From: Sneathiella sp.
GTDB lineage: Bacteria > Pseudomonadota > Alphaproteobacteria > Sneathiellales > Sneathiellaceae
Assembly: GCF_002694385.1 (NCBI RefSeq)
Contig: NZ_NZMB01000005.1
Location: 469,473-503,277 of the forward strand
Direction: 5' to 3'
Length of the DNA: 33,805 bases
A model generated the notes under the pieces. The model was not told the origin of the DNA and did no database searches. It saw only the letters and a program-made list of their open reading frames with translations. Both the position numbers and the translations under genes were made by a program. This document shows positions 31,540-33,805 of the stretch, piece after piece; the stretch's first letter is position 1, and each line of letters starts with the position of its first letter.

Positions 31540-32406
31540 TTAAACCCTTCTTTTTGAGTTGCTGACATACCTTTGTCTAGATAACGGCGCTTCGTATATG
31601 TCATCATGTAAAAATCGAAGAATGCGTTTAATAGCTGCCTTCTCGGAAGGCATAACCACTCTGCCTTCTGTAATATTGACGTCAATGCCGACTAATTCGG
31701 CTCGTCTGAGGATTTCCTGAGCTGTATGATCGTCAAGAACGCCATTTCTTTGTATCGCATGTATCAGTTTACGTGAAACCTGATCTACTTCAGTCTTAAA
31801 TTCCGCGATATTGCTAATCGTGAGGCAATGATGCGCCGCGAAGGCGTCAATATCTTGATCAGTTGCTGCTCTGTATAGGTCAGACAAATCAAAAATCATT
31901 CGGATATTATGAAAACTCTTAAAAATTAGAGTCTGGCCTTGCAACAAACCAACTAGTTTGTTGTCTAATGTAAATGCAGGTGAAGTCAGCCGGTTTAAAA
32001 CATTGTTGTTTTGAAAAAGCGTGATTTTATGCTCTAAAATTTGTTGAGAAGAAAATTTTTGAATAGCGACCACCGCATTTCCATTTTCGATTCGGCCGCT
32101 AAAAATAGCTCTAACATTCTCCTCTGAAAAACCTTCAATTTGCAAAATGTCGCATGCGAGAGGATTTAAAACGGCATTTATGAGTAAATCGGTTTGTAAG
32201 GGAATAGAGACGGTAAGCGCTTCGCCTTCATCTGGTTTCCAGCCACCATCGAACTCAATTAGGTCCTCGGTGTTTTCGAGAAACTCTAATTCTTGAGTTT
32301 CAAACATTTGTCCTAAAAGAACTTGAACCGCAGCATCAACGGATAGCCTTTTGACAGCTATTTCGCTGTCTATTCGGCACAATACAAAAAAAGTTTGATA
32401 CGGCAC
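31540..32406 (-). CDS. kwaB: KwaB-like DUF4868 protein, Kiwa anti-phage system
   Basis: This 288-residue soluble protein resembles KwaB (DUF4868). The pattern LVGLLQGQTLIFKSFHNIRMIFDLSDLYRAATDQDIDAF in the middle and the all-helical C-terminal part fit the family. In Kiwa, KwaB is the DNA-binding effector that acts with membrane protein KwaA against phage. I prefer GTG 32406 because GGGGGA precedes it by 8 nt and it follows the kwaA stop; the frame also runs to a TTG at 32427, which would overlap kwaA by 17 bases. AT-rich composition contrasts with the neighbouring coq9 gene, whose stop is only 7 nt away. Recognition is by memory of family patterns, without a search. Confidence 0.75.
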   Translation of the reverse strand: MPYQTFFVLCRIDSEIAVKRLSVDAAVQVLLGQMFETQELEFLENTEDLIEFDGGWKPDEGEALTVSIPLQTDLLINAVLNPLACDILQIEGFSEENVRAIFSGRIENGNAVVAIQKFSSQQILEHKITLFQNNNVLNRLTSPAFTLDNKLVGLLQGQTLIFKSFHNIRMIFDLSDLYRAATDQDIDAFAAHHCLTISNIAEFKTEVDQVSRKLIHAIQRNGVLDDHTAQEILRRAELVGIDVNITEGRVVMPSEKAAIKRILRFLHDDIYEAPLSRQRYVSNSKRRV

Positions 32407-32410
32407 TATC

Positions 32411-32929
32411 TTAATCCCCCAAATCAATAACCATAAATTCTGTAAGTTGCCCTACTTGCATTACCTGTTTGGCCGCTCGTATTTCTTTTCGAGATATTAA
32501 TATGTAAGTGACGCCTTCTGCGGTGCTCACTTTATAGAAATGCCATCCAAATAGCCCTAAAAGAGGATTGAAATGATATCCGTATCCCGTCCATATTACC
32601 CCGGCAAATATCAGTATTGCGGGTACCGTCATAACCCAGTTCAAACTAGCAAAGCCATTTTCAAATAATGGCAATAAATACAATAACATAAAGGCAATGT
32701 TTTCACTATCTGCCGCCTCAATGGTCTGCGGCACAAATCTTTCTCTGCTCAACTTTTTTTGCACTAATATGATAAAGCACAAAGTACAGATGATGAGAAA
32801 AACACATACGGAAATAACGACTATTGCCGCTATATATCTGTCGTCAAAAAACGCCGCCCAAGCGTATGTTAAGCCGATTGGTGTTATTGCTGTTATCATC
32901 AAAAATAACCTGGCTACTTTACTCAGCAT
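32411..32929 (-). CDS. kwaA: KwaA-like membrane protein, Kiwa anti-phage system
   Basis: This 172-residue protein has four predicted helices (VARLFLMITAITPIGLTYAWA, AAIVVISVCVFLIICTLCFIILV, IAFMLLYLLPLFENGF and WVMTVPAILIFAGVIWTGYGY). The C-terminal soluble part GLFGWHFYKVSTAEGVTYILISRKEIRAAKQ resembles the conserved KwaA tail. Kiwa KwaA sits in the inner membrane, senses infection and partners with KwaB. GAGGAG lies 7 nt before ATG 32929, and a perfect TATAAT lies at 32992-32997 on the minus strand, without a good -35. It is the first gene of a two-gene operon with kwaB. Confidence 0.75.
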   Translation of the reverse strand: MLSKVARLFLMITAITPIGLTYAWAAFFDDRYIAAIVVISVCVFLIICTLCFIILVQKKLSRERFVPQTIEAADSENIAFMLLYLLPLFENGFASLNWVMTVPAILIFAGVIWTGYGYHFNPLLGLFGWHFYKVSTAEGVTYILISRKEIRAAKQVMQVGQLTEFMVIDLGD

Positions 32930-33185
32930 GAAAAAACTCCTCGTCCTGAATTCAAGTAAGCAAGCTAATTCGAATATGACTACTTTAACTTATTATAGTA
33001 TTTAAAATCTACTAAAAATAGTACTTGTTCGAAATTAATTAACTAAATACAAGAGTTTTCATTCAATTAAACTCATGATAATTTTATCGCTTGATATAGA
33101 ACAAAATAAGAACAAACTACTATTTTGTAAATAGCTCTAGTGGTTCAATTGCCATTTTTATCCTACAAGCCTTACTTAACCCCAC
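32930..33185. other. AT-rich upstream region of the Kiwa operon
   Basis: About 255 bp of very AT-rich DNA without a gene. It contains a minus-strand TATAAT (32992-32997) as possible kwaA -10 box and a 6-3-6 inverted repeat CTATTT/AAATAG at 33120-33134. The right edge meets the terminator of the BCCT gene. Confidence 0.5.
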
Positions 33186-33188
33186 AAA

Positions 33189-33216
33189 AAAGGCCAGCGG
33201 ATGACCGCTGGCCTTT
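33189..33216 (-). terminator. Rho-independent terminator of the BCCT transporter gene
   Basis: A 12-bp perfect stem (AAAGGCCAGCGG with its complement) has an ATGA loop. On the minus strand it is followed by a T-run (A-run at 33186-33191), about 25 nt beyond the BCCT stop codon. Confidence 0.85.
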
Positions 33217-33239
33217 GTGTTTGCGTCACCGCCGCGCGT

Positions 33240-33805
33240 TTAGGAGGCGGGGGCGTCCTCGACGACGTATTTCGCCTCATGATGGAGACCCATATAGAGA
33301 CTGACGCACATGGCGAGCAGGACGACGGTGAAAGGCAGCCCGACGGTGATGGCCACGGCCTGCAGCGCGGTCAGCGCGTCCGCGCCGCCGCCAAACAGCA
33401 GCGCCGCCGCGACGACGCCCTCGATCACCACCCAGAACACCCGCTGCACGGTCGGGGCGTCGACCTTGCCGCCCGCCGTGATCGCGTCGATCACCAGGCT
33501 GCCGCTGTCCGATGAGGTGATAAAGAACACCAGCACCAGGATGATGCCAATCGCCGAGGTGATGGTGGCGAGCGGCAGATTTTCCAGCATCTGGAACATC
33601 GCGAGCTCCACCTTGCCGATGCCGCCGGCCAGCGCGCCGACATTGTTGACGACCTGATCAAGGGCGGCGCCGCCGAACACGCTCATCCACACCAGGGTGA
33701 CCAGCGTCGGGATGATCAGAACGGCAATCAGGAATTCCCGCACCGTGCGGCCGCGGGAAACGCGGGCGATAAACATGCCGACAAACGGCGACCAGGAAAT
33801 CCACC
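33240..33805 (-). CDS. BCCT family transporter, C-terminal part (5' end outside window)
   Basis: This is the C-terminal ~188 residues of a betaine/carnitine/choline-type secondary transporter; the frame runs off the right edge. The edge residues read WISWSPFVGMFIARVSRGRTVREF, the hallmark BCCT segment with the conserved Trp residues. Three further hydrophobic helices follow, one including LVFFITSSDSGSLVIDAITAGG, another family marker. These carriers take up quaternary ammonium compatible solutes with Na+ or H+. The N-terminal helices, needed to predict the substrate, are not visible. Confidence 0.93.
   Translation of the reverse strand, partial: WISWSPFVGMFIARVSRGRTVREFLIAVLIIPTLVTLVWMSVFGGAALDQVVNNVGALAGGIGKVELAMFQMLENLPLATITSAIGIILVLVFFITSSDSGSLVIDAITAGGKVDAPTVQRVFWVVIEGVVAAALLFGGGADALTALQAVAITVGLPFTVVLLAMCVSLYMGLHHEAKYVVEDAPAS

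Overview
The window is a stretch of alphaproteobacterial chromosome; I cannot name the genus from sequence alone. Support comes from lineage-typical markers and neighbourhoods: a GapR/DUF2312 protein next to a DUF1244 protein, a 42-residue aa3-type cytochrome oxidase subunit IV directly upstream of a three-gene proton-translocating transhydrogenase (pntAA-pntAB-pntB), a fused indolepyruvate ferredoxin oxidoreductase, a COQ9-family protein close to rpsU, and an overall GC-rich base composition. I found no rRNA or tRNA gene, no CRISPR array and no transposase.

Layout. 1-2.5 kb: the 3' end of glcE, then glcF (glycolate oxidase) and an exported TPR protein. 2.5-4 kb: pyruvate kinase on the minus strand. 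4.2-6.9 kb: a plus-strand run of N-formylglutamate amidohydrolase, a YbdK-type carboxylate-amine ligase, DUF1244 and GapR. 6.9-8.4 kb: a HupE/UreJ membrane protein, an unrecognised small protein and a small Cys-rich DUF1272 protein. 8.5-11.9 kb: the 1156-residue indolepyruvate oxidoreductase. 12.1-15.9 kb: a sugar-nucleotide epimerase, two tandem hotdog thioesterases and an M3 oligopeptidase. 16-19.1 kb: oxidase subunit IV and the transhydrogenase operon. 21.2-26.7 kb, minus strand: a PPOX/FMN protein and a signalling block made of a chemoreceptor, a stand-alone periplasmic Cache-like protein and a CHASE-PAS histidine kinase. 27-28.4 kb: a small four-helix membrane protein divergent from an XRE/MmyB-type regulator, with a perfect 17-bp palindrome between them. 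29.2-31.5 kb: rpsU, def and the COQ9-family gene. The right edge is a truncated BCCT transporter.

Two visibly AT-rich insertions interrupt this housekeeping backbone. The first (about 19.16-21.19 kb) encodes a small membrane-anchored protein and a protein with a lytic-transglycosylase-like N-terminal region joined to a C-terminal Hint (Hedgehog/intein-type) self-processing domain. Base composition changes abruptly inside the second gene, and the island lies between two almost identical 34-bp terminators. The second (31.54-33.19 kb) is a two-gene operon whose products look like KwaA (four-helix membrane protein) and KwaB (DUF4868), the components of the Kiwa anti-phage system; it abuts the COQ9 stop codon with a 7-nt gap.

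Other non-genic signals are a tenfold degenerate ~19-bp tandem repeat that begins at the def stop codon and a possible ~80-nt small RNA (26.92-27.01 kb) with a near-consensus sigma70 promoter. Kiwa itself is a known system. The least explained elements are the transglycosylase-Hint island, the 19-bp array and the sRNA candidate.
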